Assembly: GCA_030180135.1 (NCBI GenBank)
Contig: CM058238.1
Coordinates: 85,754,619-85,818,618, forward strand
Direction of reading: 5' to 3'
DNA: 64,000 nt
From: Orychophragmus violaceus
Lineage: Eukaryota > Streptophyta > Magnoliopsida > Brassicales > Brassicaceae
Every line of letters begins with the position of its first letter. The first letter of the stretch is position 1. The notes under the pieces were generated by a model. It had not been told where the DNA came from. It saw only the letters and a program-made list of their open reading frames with translations, and made no database searches. Below, piece by piece: positions 23,606-33,333 of the stretch. Position numbers and translations under genes: made by a program.

Positions 23606-25098
23606 AAAAAGAATTTGTCCCCGAATTCTGGGGATAGAGTTCTCTACTTCAACTCCTTAACAATAGCCACTCCGCAACTTCGCTGAACAGAAACTGATCC
23701 CGTTTGATTACTCGCTTGAGAAGAGCTTATCCTTGAGTCCAGACGACTGATTCTCCCCGCCCCCTTATTTGCAACCCATGTTGTGAAGTGTCCTCCTTCC
23801 TGGTACCAATCCAATAGCAGCTTCCAGAATGCAACACAAACGCCAGATGCTACCGCCAATGTCCATTAGGGTCGGTTTCCTTGATGAGGTGGTTTACAAT
23901 TCTAGCTTCCATTGCTAGGAAGAACTCCACTACCACATTTCATTTACCACTTGAGTCGAACGAGTTACTATTTCTGTCTTTGAGGCTGGTCAACTCTGAC
24001 GCTTAGCAATATGACAAAGGGAACGACCAATGTCATAGCTAACACTCCCAACATTTGGAAACAACACTCATCCTTCGACTAGTTCTAAGACCTGAATGAG
24101 ATTCTCCGCTTCCAATCCAATTATCTTCAACAGTTTTCATTACCGTGCCACAGTGTATCATCCACTTCCAAATGGATTCTCTATGACGGTTTTCCATTAC
24201 TGTACACTATGGTGTTGACTGTCGCACAAGCAGACATCCTTGCTTATCCTTGGTGAATGATGAGGCTAACCATATCCATTATGGCTAGCTGACGTGTGGG
24301 TAACGACCCACTACGCTTCCACTGCGCACACTGATTCCCACACCGGTTTCCAATATGACTTCTAGCTCAAGTTTTCCTACCTTCTGGCCCAGCTGTGGTG
24401 CTTTCCAAATACCATCCTTTGGGTTTCCCTCCCCGTTTAAACTTTCCCTCCTTTTCTCCTCCTTGCATCTTCTCGCCAATCCGCCATAGTGTTTTCCTAA
24501 CACTCTTCCATTGGATTTCCATTTCCAATAATCCGACTTGTCCACTTGCGCTTGCAACAAATAGAAGTCCGGTTTGCTAGGAAATTCTCAATGCCTCAAC
24601 TCCGCTTTCCTATACGCTTTTGCGATCTCCTTTCCCTCTTAAAGAGTTCCATTAGTTGTTTCAGCAATCCACAGAGAACTCCAAGTCAGTCCGTTTCCTT
24701 TCCGGTCCCACCGTTGAATCTTGAGCCCACCGTACCACGAAGATCTTCTCCAGTTTCCAGCTTGATCAATCTTCCAACGAGCCGTCCATAACTCATCGAA
24801 GTTGATGTCACAGACCTGATTCTAAGATTCGATACTTAGAATAGATTTGAACGGTCTCCTACTGCTCCTTGTGCACCAAACGTCACGAACAGCTCATGCC
24901 GCTTATTCCAATTGGAAGGCAGCCACTTCCAAATGACCTCTCTGCAATTTGGTCTTTCCATCGACCTCTTGCAGCTCCTGTAACACTCCTTGCAGCTCCT
25001 ACAATGCTCCTAGCAGCACTCCCGCAACACTTCTTGCAGCTCCTACAATTCTCATAGCAGCACTCCTGCATTAGCCTCTCACCTGAGTATCTCCACAT
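23606..25098. other. Element G interior, left part
   Basis: About 1.5 kb, pyrimidine-rich (many TTCC blocks). The ORFs in it resemble no retroelement protein. Near 24968-25075 the unit CTTGCAGCTCCTACAATGCT and variants repeat about four times. No gag or pol motif seen. Confidence 0.6.
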
Positions 25099-25103
25099 CC
25101 TCA

Positions 25104-25740
25104 TGTTGGAATTGTGTCCAGTAATCTCGGTACTGTCTCTAGAAAGTAAGAGTATGTCAAAGATCAGACATAAGTCATATAATACTGGGGGTCATGATGG
25201 CTTGCTAGAGTCCGCTCATGATCTATAAGTCTTGGACTTATTGCCTTTATTATATGATCCCATATGGGTCACACGCCTAAGCTAACAGGAAAATGTGTAG
25301 GAACGGCTTAGCAGAAGTACGGTAAAAGTGCCAGGCATTTGTCGTACTTAGAGAGAGATTAATGGGTCTGATTAAATCCAAGGGATTTAATCAGATTGGT
25401 ATTTGGGCCCAAAAGCCCAAAAGGGAAAGAGAAGGGTTTTATAAACTAAAACCCAAATCTCTTTCTCTCCAACCCTAACCCAGCCGCGCCTCTCTCTCTC
25501 TCCTGCGCCTCCCACAGCTTGGTCTAGCAGCCTCTCTTCCTGCTTGGTGTGCGTGTGTGAACCTCTGGAGGAGTTATCACTTGATGGCTCTCTGATCTCT
25601 GACCTGTTCTCTCTTTCCGCTGCATAAACAGGTAAAAGGTGAGATCTACTTATGTTTCTATTCAAGAAGAACCTAGATCAGCATGTTTAGGATAATCTGA
25701 ATCTGAGAATTGAATCAGGATTGATCTAAACATCCCTACA
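25104..25740 (+). repeat. Master copia 5' LTR
   Basis: 637 bp, TGTTGGAATT to CCCTACA. It contains an internal GATTAAATCC/GGATTTAATC inverted pair (near 25370-25395) and two neighbouring donor-like sites, AG before GTAAAA (25632) and AG before GTGAGATC (25639). It should carry promoter and polyadenylation signals; I could not fix a TATA box with confidence. Confidence 0.97.
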
Positions 25741-25741
25741 G

Positions 25742-25753
25742 TGGTATCAGAGC
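25742..25753 (+). other. Master copia primer-binding site
   Basis: TGGTATCAGAGC, complementary to the 3' end of plant initiator tRNA-Met, one base after the 5' LTR. Confidence 0.97.
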
Positions 25754-25894
25754 TATTGGTTCTGTGTTTTTCTTGTTTAGATTCATGTTTAGGATTGTTT
25801 TTCTTGTTTAAGAAGTGTTTTGAATCAACTACTGATAAGAGAAATCACTTAAGCAACAAGGAATTGAAACCTAAACTAATGAAAATCGCAAACC

Positions 25895-26300
25895 GAGCTA
25901 TATGACTCGGTATGCGTCGGATCGTCCGGATCGCGAAGGACGCACGAACCGATCGGTAACGATCGTGTTGCGTGGTCGCGTTGTGATCGTCGGATGGATC
26001 GCGAACGATCGCAAGGATGGACCGATCGGATCGCATGGATCGATCGTGTCCCGTCCCGTCCCGATCGTTGCTTGATGCGCGAGAGAGATCGATCACGATC
26101 GCTTGGCGATCACGTCCGTCCGATCTCGGCATCGTCCCGTCGCGCCCAACCGATCGTCCCGTCCCTGTCCAGCTGCTTGCGTCCCGATCACGAGAGGCTC
26201 GGCCGTCCGTTGGATCGTGGATCGTGTGCGGCTGGTCGATAATGATCGAGCCGCGGAAGCATGATGGCTTGCGGCTGTCGTGATAGCGTGAAGCTCACGG
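25895..26300. repeat. CGATCG-rich leader segment of the master copia
   Basis: About 400 bases dominated by GATCG, CGATCG and CCCGTCCC-type units, far richer in CpG than the AT-rich leader around it. ORFs on both strands cross it but are arginine/aspartate low-complexity and not credible. Equivalent but differently arranged segments lie in the other copies. Confidence 0.75.
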
Positions 26301-27177
26301 CTAGGTCATGGTTCGGTTCGGTTTAAGGCTCGGTTTAAAATTTTAATTAAAATAAACGTCACGGTTTAATAAACAGATTTAATAAATTTATTAAGTCTGG
26401 TTAAACCGGGATAAGAAATCCAATGTCGAAAGAATTATTGAATTTTGTGCCTAAACCAGGATTTTCTAATTTGATTTGGTTGGACCAAATAAATTGAGAA
26501 AATCCGGTTTAGTAAATAACCGGTTGACAATTGTGGTCATCGTAGTAATTAAAATTTGGTTAGACCAATTTTAATGAACCAGACCGGTTATGTCATTTAA
26601 TTGGACAATTGGGTCATGTCTTGGACATGGACCAATTCTTGGGCCTCGGGCCAAGAAGTTAAAACAATTGGGCCAATTATTTGAGTCTTTCTTCAGATTA
26701 ATTTAAAATTTATTTTATAAAGTTATATAAATCGATTTTAAATTAAAGTTTCCGAAATTTTGAAATTAGAAAGTTTCTCAAAATAGAAGTTTCTAGATTT
26801 GCATGTTTTGGATTTTAAGAAATTTCTAAAGTTAGAAAGTTTCCGGTTTTAGAAAGTTTCCAATTTTAGAAAGTTTCCAAAAATAATAGGTTTCCAAAAA
26901 TAGAAAGTTTCCCGAAATAGTAATCTTCTATTTTGGGAATGAAATTTTAATAAACCTACGAACCTCAAATAATATCAAGCGTTGGATGTCTTGTCCAGGC
27001 TATGTCAGCTGTCGAAGCCCATTCAATTGTACTCATGGCCTTACAGTGTGAGGGTGTCTACTTTTGCGTGGGTAAGACGGTTTGTGATTCATAAATGTCA
27101 TTGGGAGTCCCAGACATTAATGATTACATGACTGTATAGTCTGGTTTTCTTGACTAGGCCATCGGGAGTCCCGGGCC

Positions 27178-27381
27178 TTGAGACATCAGAGTGGATTGGG
27201 CCTCGGGCCCAGATTCACAACCAAGAGTTATATCACGGATATAATTAGCCGATATAGGGCTTACCGATATAAGCTAAGGTTGGGTGACGGCCAGTGGCCC
27301 ACTTTAATCTTAGTTATATGTGGATCTTGGAATCATTATATTCTATTGAGGGTAACTGATGTTATTGAATATAATGCGTGA
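27178..27381 (+). other. Conserved upstream ORF in the leader (67 aa)
   Basis: Reads MRHQSGLGLGPRFTTKSYIT and on to TDVIEYNA. Near-identical frames are kept in B (45445-45648 minus, one visible change) and C (58707-58940 minus, extended to 77 aa), but broken in A. Conservation may only reflect recent common origin. It lies inside the predicted intron and 80 bases before gag. Confidence 0.35.
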
Positions 27382-27461
27382 TTAATCATATTAAATTTAA
27401 TACGAGATTAATCATATTGAACATAATAACTAATAACCTTTTTATCTTATATATTTCAGCT

Positions 27462-30400
27462 ATGACTACTACAAGCGCACAAAACACATTCTCGATCCGG
27501 TCTGTTCTCGAGAAGGAGAAGCTGACTGGAACAAATTTCCTGACGTGGTCAAGGAACTTGAGGCTAGTTCTCAAGCAGGAGAAGAAGGATTATGTCCTTC
27601 GTGATCCTCTCCCCGAGAGGCCTCCTGCCAATGCCGCCAGGACTCTGCATAATGCTTGGGAAAAGCATTCGTCAGATGAAAATGATGCCTATTGCCTGAT
27701 GTTGGCGACAATGACTGCTGAGCTGCAAATGCAGTTCGAGAGTGTATTGTCACCCATCGAGATAATGGCAAGCCTGAAATCGCTTTTTCAGGAGCAGGCT
27801 AGGACTGAGAGGTTCCAGACAGTTAAGAACCTCTTGGACTGCAAGTTGGCTGCGAATGCGGCAGTGAGTCCTCATGTCTTGAAGATGATGGGTTATCTCG
27901 ATCATCTTCAGAAACTCGACTGTCCTATCAGCCAGGAACTTGCCTGCGACATCATTCTGCAGTCATTACCTGCAAGCTATGATCAGTTCATTCTGAACTT
28001 TAACATGCATGGCTTGAGTAAGACATTGCCTGAGCTTCACGGAATGCTCAAGACTGCAGAGCCCAACTTGAGGAAAACCGCCAAGGACCCTAATGTGCTT
28101 ATGGTGCAAAAGGGCAAGGGGTTTAAGAAATCCTCTGCTAAGGATAAGGGAAAGGCCAAGGCTGTCCAAGTCGCGGACAAGGACACGCCAAAGCCCAAGC
28201 CCAAGTCCAAGGCTGGGCCAACTGACATATGCAGGTTCTGTAAAGAACCAGGGCATTGGAGGAGAGAATGTAAGAAATTCCTGGAAGGTCTAAAGGAATT
28301 GAAGAAGAAGACTTTCGAGACTTCTTCATCAGGTATTTTTGTTATAGAAGTTAATAACACTACTTCTGATAATACCTCATGGGTTATGGATACTGGTTGT
28401 GGGGCTCATATTTGCACTAATATGCAGGCACTCAGCAACAGTAGAAGGCTGAAGCAAGGACAAGTGGAGCTACGAGTTGGGAATGGAGCGAAAGTTCCAG
28501 CACTAGCTGTAGGCACATACTTGTTGTCTTTACCTTCGGGATTGGTTTTAGAACTCAATAATTGTTATTTTGTACCTGCTATAAGCAGAAATATTATTTC
28601 AATTTCTTTGTTGGATTTGGAAGGTTATGATTTTTCAGTTAAGAATAAATTATGTTCCTTCAATCGCAACAATTTGTTCTATGGTTCTGCCCCTCTTTCG
28701 AATGGGCTTTACATACTCGATCAATCCGCGCCAATTTATAACATTAATACCAAACGGTTCAAACCTAATGAGGAGAACCAAACGTTTCTATGGCATTGTC
28801 GTTTAGGGCACATCAGTGAGAAACGCATTAAGAGGCTCCATACGAATGGACTTCTTGGCTCTTTTGACTTTGAGTCATGTGAGAAATGCGAATCCTGCAT
28901 GATGGGCAAAATGACGCGGGCCCCCTTTAATAAACCTAACGAGAGGGCCAGTGACTTATTGGGCCTGATACACACTGACGTGTGTGGCCCAATGTCCACA
29001 AATGCAAGAGGAAACTATCAGTACTTCATTACCTTCACTGATGATTTCAGTAGGTATGGATATGTTTATTTAATGAAACATAAGTCTGAGTCTTTTGAGA
29101 AGTTCAGAGAATTCCAAAATGAAGTACAGAACCAACTTGGCAAAAGCATTAAGGCTCTTCGGTCCGACCGAGGAGGAGAATACTTAAGCCAAGAATTCAG
29201 TGATCATCTGAGAGAGTGTGGGATCGTGTCCCAACTCACTCCTCCTGGAACACCTCAATGGAATGGTGTGTCTGAGAGGAGAAATCGGACCTTATTGGAT
29301 ATGGTTCGATCTATGATGAGTCACACAGACCTTCCAATATCCCTTTGGGGATATGCTCTGCTAACAGCAGTGTTCACTTTAAATAGAGCGCCATCGAAAG
29401 CAGTAGCAAAGACACCATATGAATTATGGACTGGAGTAGCTCCAGTGCTGTCTTATCTAAGAATTTGGGGTTGTGAAGCCTACGTCAAGAGATTAATCTC
29501 AGACAAGCTTACACCAAAGTCTGATAAATGCTACTTCATTGGTTATCCGAAGGAAACCAAGGCTTATTACTTCTATCTACGTTCCGAGAACAAGATCTTT
29601 GTTGCCCGGGATTGTAACTTTCTTGAGAGGGAGTTTCTCTCTAAGAAAGACAGTGGGAGTAAGGTACTGCTTGAAGAAATTCAAGATGAACAGGATACTG
29701 CTCAACCTAATGAGGAAGAGCAGCAGGAGGACCTACAAGAAATTGTAGAGCCTGAACCTGTAGTACCTGAAGTTCGAAGATCCGGGAGGATCCGTCACGA
29801 ACCCGAGAGATATCAAGGATTCCTCGTGACTGACTGTCATGATCTTCTGATCATTGATGGTGATGAACCATCGAACTTCAATCAAGCCATGATGGGCCCA
29901 GAATCCTCGAAGTGGCGCAAGGCCACTGATTCCGAAATGGACTCCATGTCGGTCAACCAAGTGTTTTCGTTGGTTGACTTACCCGCTGGTGTAAAAGCCA
30001 TCGAGTGCAAATGGATCTTCAAGAAGAAGATTGACGTGGATGGAAATGTCCAGATTTATAAAGCCAGGTTGGTGGCAAAAGGTTTCAGACAAGTTCACGG
30101 AGTGGATTACGATGAAACCTATTCACCAGTGGCTATGATGAAATCTATTCGGATTCTACTAGCAACTGCAGCTTTTCATGATTATGAAATTTGGCAGATG
30201 GACGTGAAAACCGCCTTCCTGAATGGAATTCTGGAAGAGGATGTGTATATGACACAACCTGACGGTTACATAGATCCAAAGAATGCTGGGAAAGTATGCA
30301 AACTTCACAAATCCATTTATGGATTGAAGCAAGCATCGAGGAGCTGGAATCTTCGTTTTGATGAAGCGATCAAGCAATTTGACCTCATCAGAAACGAAGA

Positions 30401-31439
30401 AGAACAATGCGTGTATAAGAAAACTAGTGGGAGCAAGATAGTATTTCTTATCCTGTATGTCGATGACATACTGCTTCTCGGAAACGACGTTCCAATGCTG
30501 AAGTCGGTAAAGGACTGGCTTGGAAGTTGTTTTTCCATGAAAGACATGGGTGAAGCTGCATACGTTCTTGGAATTAGGATCTATCGAGATAGATCTAAAA
30601 GGCTGATAGGCTTGTGTCAAGACTCATACATTGACAAAGTCCTGCAAAGATTCAGCATGAAAGATTCCAAGAAGGGCTTCACGCCAATGGTACATGGCAC
30701 AACGCTAAGCAAGAAGCAGAGCCCTACGTCGGCTGCTGAGCTTGAGCGCATGAAGAATATTCCTTATGCATCTGCAATAGGATCTATCATGTATGCCATG
30801 ATCTGTACTCGTCCTGATGTTGCTTATGCACTGAGCATGACGAGTAGATACCAGTCAAATCCAGGTGAAAACCATTGGATTGCCGTAAAGAATATCTTGA
30901 AGTATCTAAGACATACTAAGGATAAATTCTTGGTGTACGGTGGAAGTGATGTGCTTAAAGTCAGTGGATTCACGGACGCAAGTTTCCAGACAGACCAAGA
31001 TGATTTCCGGTCACAGTCCGGTTATATCTTTTGTCTGAATGGCGGTGCAATCAGTTGGAGAAGCTCCAAGCAAGACACCGTTGCTGATTCCACTACAGAA
31101 GATGAATATATCGCCGCTTCAGAAGCTGCGAAGGAAGCTGTTTGGATACGAAAGTTCATTATTGAACTAGGTGTGATACCAGATGTGGCTGAGCCTCTGG
31201 CACTGTTTTGTGATAACAATGGTGCTATAGCTCAGGCAAAGGAACCAAGATCACACCAGAAATCCAAGCATGTTCAAAGAAGATTTCACTTGATACGTGA
31301 CATCGTTAATAGAAAGGAAGTCAAGATCAGCCGAGTCCCGACAGATGATAATGTCGCTGATCCGTTGACAAAGCCACTCCCAAGGCCTAAGCTCGAGTTC
31401 CTGACTGAAGCTGTAGGCATTAGAAACATTGAAATGTAA
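27462..31439 (+). CDS. Gag-Pol polyprotein of the master copia element
   Basis: 1325 aa from ATG at 27462; the open frame reaches back to 27378, but this ATG follows the conserved TTTCAG and matches the gag start of A, B and C. Domains: gag (about 1-250); zinc knuckle CRFCKEPGHWRREC (about 257-270); aspartic protease with WVMDTGCGAH (Asp near 310); integrase zinc domain HCRLGH..CESCMMGK (about 445-485); integrase core D,D,E in HTDVCGPM, RSDRGGEY and WNGVSERRN (about 505, 568, 605); RT with KWIFKKK, QMDVKTAFLNG and YVDDILL (about 850-1005); RNase H with FTDASF, TTEDEY and CDNNGAI (about 1170-1251), ending near DPLTKPL. The integrase-before-RT order defines Ty1/copia. No stop, frameshift or missing catalytic residue was seen. 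Gag and pol share one frame, so their ratio must be set by other means. Confidence 0.95.
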   Translation: MTTTSAQNTFSIRSVLEKEKLTGTNFLTWSRNLRLVLKQEKKDYVLRDPLPERPPANAARTLHNAWEKHSSDENDAYCLMLATMTAELQMQFESVLSPIEIMASLKSLFQEQARTERFQTVKNLLDCKLAANAAVSPHVLKMMGYLDHLQKLDCPISQELACDIILQSLPASYDQFILNFNMHGLSKTLPELHGMLKTAEPNLRKTAKDPNVLMVQKGKGFKKSSAKDKGKAKAVQVADKDTPKPKPKSKAGPTDICRFCKEPGHWRRECKKFLEGLKELKKKTFETSSSGIFVIEVNNTTSDNTSWVMDTGCGAHICTNMQALSNSRRLKQGQVELRVGNGAKVPALAVGTYLLSLPSGLVLELNNCYFVPAISRNIISISLLDLEGYDFSVKNKLCSFNRNNLFYGSAPLSNGLYILDQSAPIYNINTKRFKPNEENQTFLWHCRLGHISEKRIKRLHTNGLLGSFDFESCEKCESCMMGKMTRAPFNKPNERASDLLGLIHTDVCGPMSTNARGNYQYFITFTDDFSRYGYVYLMKHKSESFEKFREFQNEVQNQLGKSIKALRSDRGGEYLSQEFSDHLRECGIVSQLTPPGTPQWNGVSERRNRTLLDMVRSMMSHTDLPISLWGYALLTAVFTLNRAPSKAVAKTPYELWTGVAPVLSYLRIWGCEAYVKRLISDKLTPKSDKCYFIGYPKETKAYYFYLRSENKIFVARDCNFLEREFLSKKDSGSKVLLEEIQDEQDTAQPNEEEQQEDLQEIVEPEPVVPEVRRSGRIRHEPERYQGFLVTDCHDLLIIDGDEPSNFNQAMMGPESSKWRKATDSEMDSMSVNQVFSLVDLPAGVKAIECKWIFKKKIDVDGNVQIYKARLVAKGFRQVHGVDYDETYSPVAMMKSIRILLATAAFHDYEIWQMDVKTAFLNGILEEDVYMTQPDGYIDPKNAGKVCKLHKSIYGLKQASRSWNLRFDEAIKQFDLIRNEEEQCVYKKTSGSKIVFLILYVDDILLLGNDVPMLKSVKDWLGSCFSMKDMGEAAYVLGIRIYRDRSKRLIGLCQDSYIDKVLQRFSMKDSKKGFTPMVHGTTLSKKQSPTSAAELERMKNIPYASAIGSIMYAMICTRPDVAYALSMTSRYQSNPGENHWIAVKNILKYLRHTKDKFLVYGGSDVLKVSGFTDASFQTDQDDFRSQSGYIFCLNGGAISWRSSKQDTVADSTTEDEYIAASEAAKEAVWIRKFIIELGVIPDVAEPLALFCDNNGAIAQAKEPRSHQKSKHVQRRFHLIRDIVNRKEVKISRVPTDDNVADPLTKPLPRPKLEFLTEAVGIRNIEM

Positions 31440-31887
31440 TCTAAGTTTGAGTGGGAGTTTGAGGGCTTTATTTAGTTATTTGATATGTTCTTGTAAAACA
31501 TTTAATGTTTAATGAAATTATTATTTCAAGATTATTTTAACTGTGATGAAATAATCGTTCCAAAGTGATATAAACCATTTTATAGGTCATCGAAGTAAGT
31601 GACTTGATCTTGAGTCATCAAAGTCATTTAGCTTGATCATGAGACTCTATATTTGATAGATGGCTTATATCATTCAGTCCCTAGTCGAAGGTTGTTGAAA
31701 TTGGAACACCAACAACCGTGTGAGACTAGATTGGTATGTGACTTATGACAAAGTCTCAGTGTGTCATAGATGCACGGCATCAAAGTCAGTACATAGGTGT
31801 ATGTTGGGAACATACGACCGGACAAGACCCGCTTATAAGAACTCTTCAGGATATTTATATCTGTGTCATAAGAGATTCTTACTACGA

Positions 31888-32130
31888 CTATAGAGTATAG
31901 TCCTTAGACCTGAGTTCGCATGCATGTGACTGCACATGGACTGATGCACTTTGATCATTGTCTAACGCTATCGTTCTGCGATAGTTATAAGGACCTTGTT
32001 TGGGTACATTATGAAATGAGTAGTTTACAGTGATGGAACAAGACGGAATTTGTCCCTCCAATATAAATGGAGTGAATATCTCTAGGCCAATCGGAGATTT
32101 GAATACTGGAAAATGCATGGCCATGCTCAA
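31888..32130 (-). other. Antisense ORF in the 3' non-coding region (80 aa)
   Basis: MSMAMHFPVFKSPIGLEIFT and on to LRSKDYTL, antisense to the element between pol and 3' LTR. The same frame is open in B (41266-41508 +, identical translation) and in both arms of C (53912-54154 -, 54587-54829 +, a few changes). Not open in A. No known domain. It may be chance conservation in young copies. Confidence 0.3.
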
Positions 32131-32276
32131 ACGGACTTTCCCGAGTCGTTTGGATTGTCAGTATCAAATCAGAGTCCGATGAACAAGATTAGGCTTTATA
32201 AGGATGACACTAATCTTGCCTTATGACTAATCGAGATATTGAGACAAAAGGATTATGAATACAGAGATTCCAGTAC

Positions 32277-32287
32277 AAGTGGGAGAT
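32277..32287 (+). other. Master copia polypurine tract
   Basis: AAGTGGGAGAT directly before the 3' LTR. The same tract, complemented, borders the 3' LTR of A, B and C. Confidence 0.85.
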
Positions 32288-32924
32288 TGTTGGAATTGTG
32301 TCCAGTAATCTCGGTACTGTCTCTAGAAAGTAAGAGTATGTCAAAGATCAGACATAAGTCATATAATACTGGGGGTCATGATGGCTTGCTAGAGTCCGCT
32401 CATGATCTATAAGTCTTGGACTTATTGCCTTTATTATATGATCCCATATGGGTCACACGCCTAAGCTAACAGGAAAATGTGTAGGAACGGCTTAGCAGAA
32501 GTACGGTAAAAGTGCCAGGCATTTGTCGTACTTAGAGAGAGATTAATGGGTCTGATTAAATCCAAGGGATTTAATCAGATTGGTATTTGGGCCCAAAAGC
32601 CCAAAAGGGAAAGAGAAGGGTTTTATAAACTAAAACCCAAATCTCTTTCTCTCCAACCCTAACCCAGCCGCGCCTCTCTCTCTCTCCTGCGCCTCCCACA
32701 GCTTGGTCTAGCAGCCTCTCTTCCTGCTTGGTGTGCGTGTGTGAACCTCTGGAGGAGTTATCACTTGATGGCTCTCTGATCTCTGACCTGTTCTCTCTTT
32801 CCGCTGCATAAACAGGTAAAAGGTGAGATCTACTTATGTTTCTATTCAAGAAGAACCTAGATCAGCATGTTTAGGATAATCTGAATCTGAGAATTGAATC
32901 AGGATTGATCTAAACATCCCTACA
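32288..32924 (+). repeat. Master copia 3' LTR
   Basis: 637 bp. Read against 25104-25740 by eye it showed no mismatch, and the 92-aa antisense reading frame inside both LTRs translates identically. Confidence 0.97.
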
Positions 32925-32929
32925 CCTCA

Positions 32930-33318
32930 TCGCCTTTACACGCTTGGTTGCACAACACTTTGAACAGAAGATGACCCCCACACACACCCCAGTAGTACCG
33001 ACTACCCTGTAGGTGCACACCACAACGTACATCCCAACATACACCTCAACGGCACACATCACGTCATACATCCAACACACATCTTACGGGCAGTAGCACC
33101 GTTGAGGTCAAAAGACAACAACCCCAACCTGAAAGAAAAATCTAACTAGACTAGGACCAATGCGGAGAACAATCGAAGATATTGGCGCTTGAAAAAGCAT
33201 TTCGCAAAGTAGCCACTTTTTAAACTTTCGCAAACACTTTTGAAAAATTTGAAAATACAGTTTTGGGAAAACAACGAAAGCTGATCCCCCAGGACGGCAC
33301 TGAGGGACCTTAACACAG
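32930..33318. other. Element G interior, right part
   Basis: Short leader-side interior of element G between the nested copia and the PBS. AC-rich, with CACACATC and ACATACA-type repeats; no gene. Confidence 0.6.
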
Positions 33319-33330
33319 GCTCTGATACCA
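33319..33330 (-). other. Element G primer-binding site
   Basis: GCTCTGATACCA, complement of the initiator tRNA-Met PBS, three bases before the LTR start at 33334. Confidence 0.9.
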
Positions 33331-33333
33331 AAT

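Larger units (their letters stand above)
25639..27459 (+). other. Predicted leader intron of the master copia
   Basis: Donor AAAAG followed by GTGAGATC in U5 (alternative donor at 25632) and acceptor TATATATTTCAG ending at 27459, two bases before the gag ATG, preceded by a T-rich tract (CCTTTTTATCTTAT). The acceptor is kept in A, B and C, and a donor in the LTRs of all copies. Splicing would remove the PBS, the CpG-rich repeat and every upstream ATG in the leader. This is a prediction; no RNA evidence is available here. Confidence 0.5.
25104..32924 (+). mobile_element. Full-length, potentially autonomous Ty1/copia element (master copy)
   Basis: 7821 bp with all parts in place: 5' LTR, PBS, 1.7-kb leader, one uninterrupted gag-pol frame, 3' non-coding region, polypurine tract and 3' LTR. 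CCTCA at 25099-25103 and 32925-32929 is the TSD. Both LTRs are 637 bp and I found no difference between them, so insertion is very recent. It lies inside the interior of gypsy element G. It is the only element here with a complete enzyme set and the natural helper for A, B and C. Closest lineage not assigned. Confidence 0.97.

Noticed and set aside
25387..25665. 92-aa minus-strand ORF in the LTR (also at 32571-32849)
   Set aside because: Present only because the two LTRs are alike; low complexity and not kept in the LTRs of A or C.
25845..26283. Overlapping ORFs in the master copia leader
   Set aside because: Low-complexity products of the CGATCG-rich block on both strands; not kept in B or C.
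27966..28360. Minus-strand ORFs within gag-pol
   Set aside because: Shadows of the strongly supported plus-strand polyprotein.
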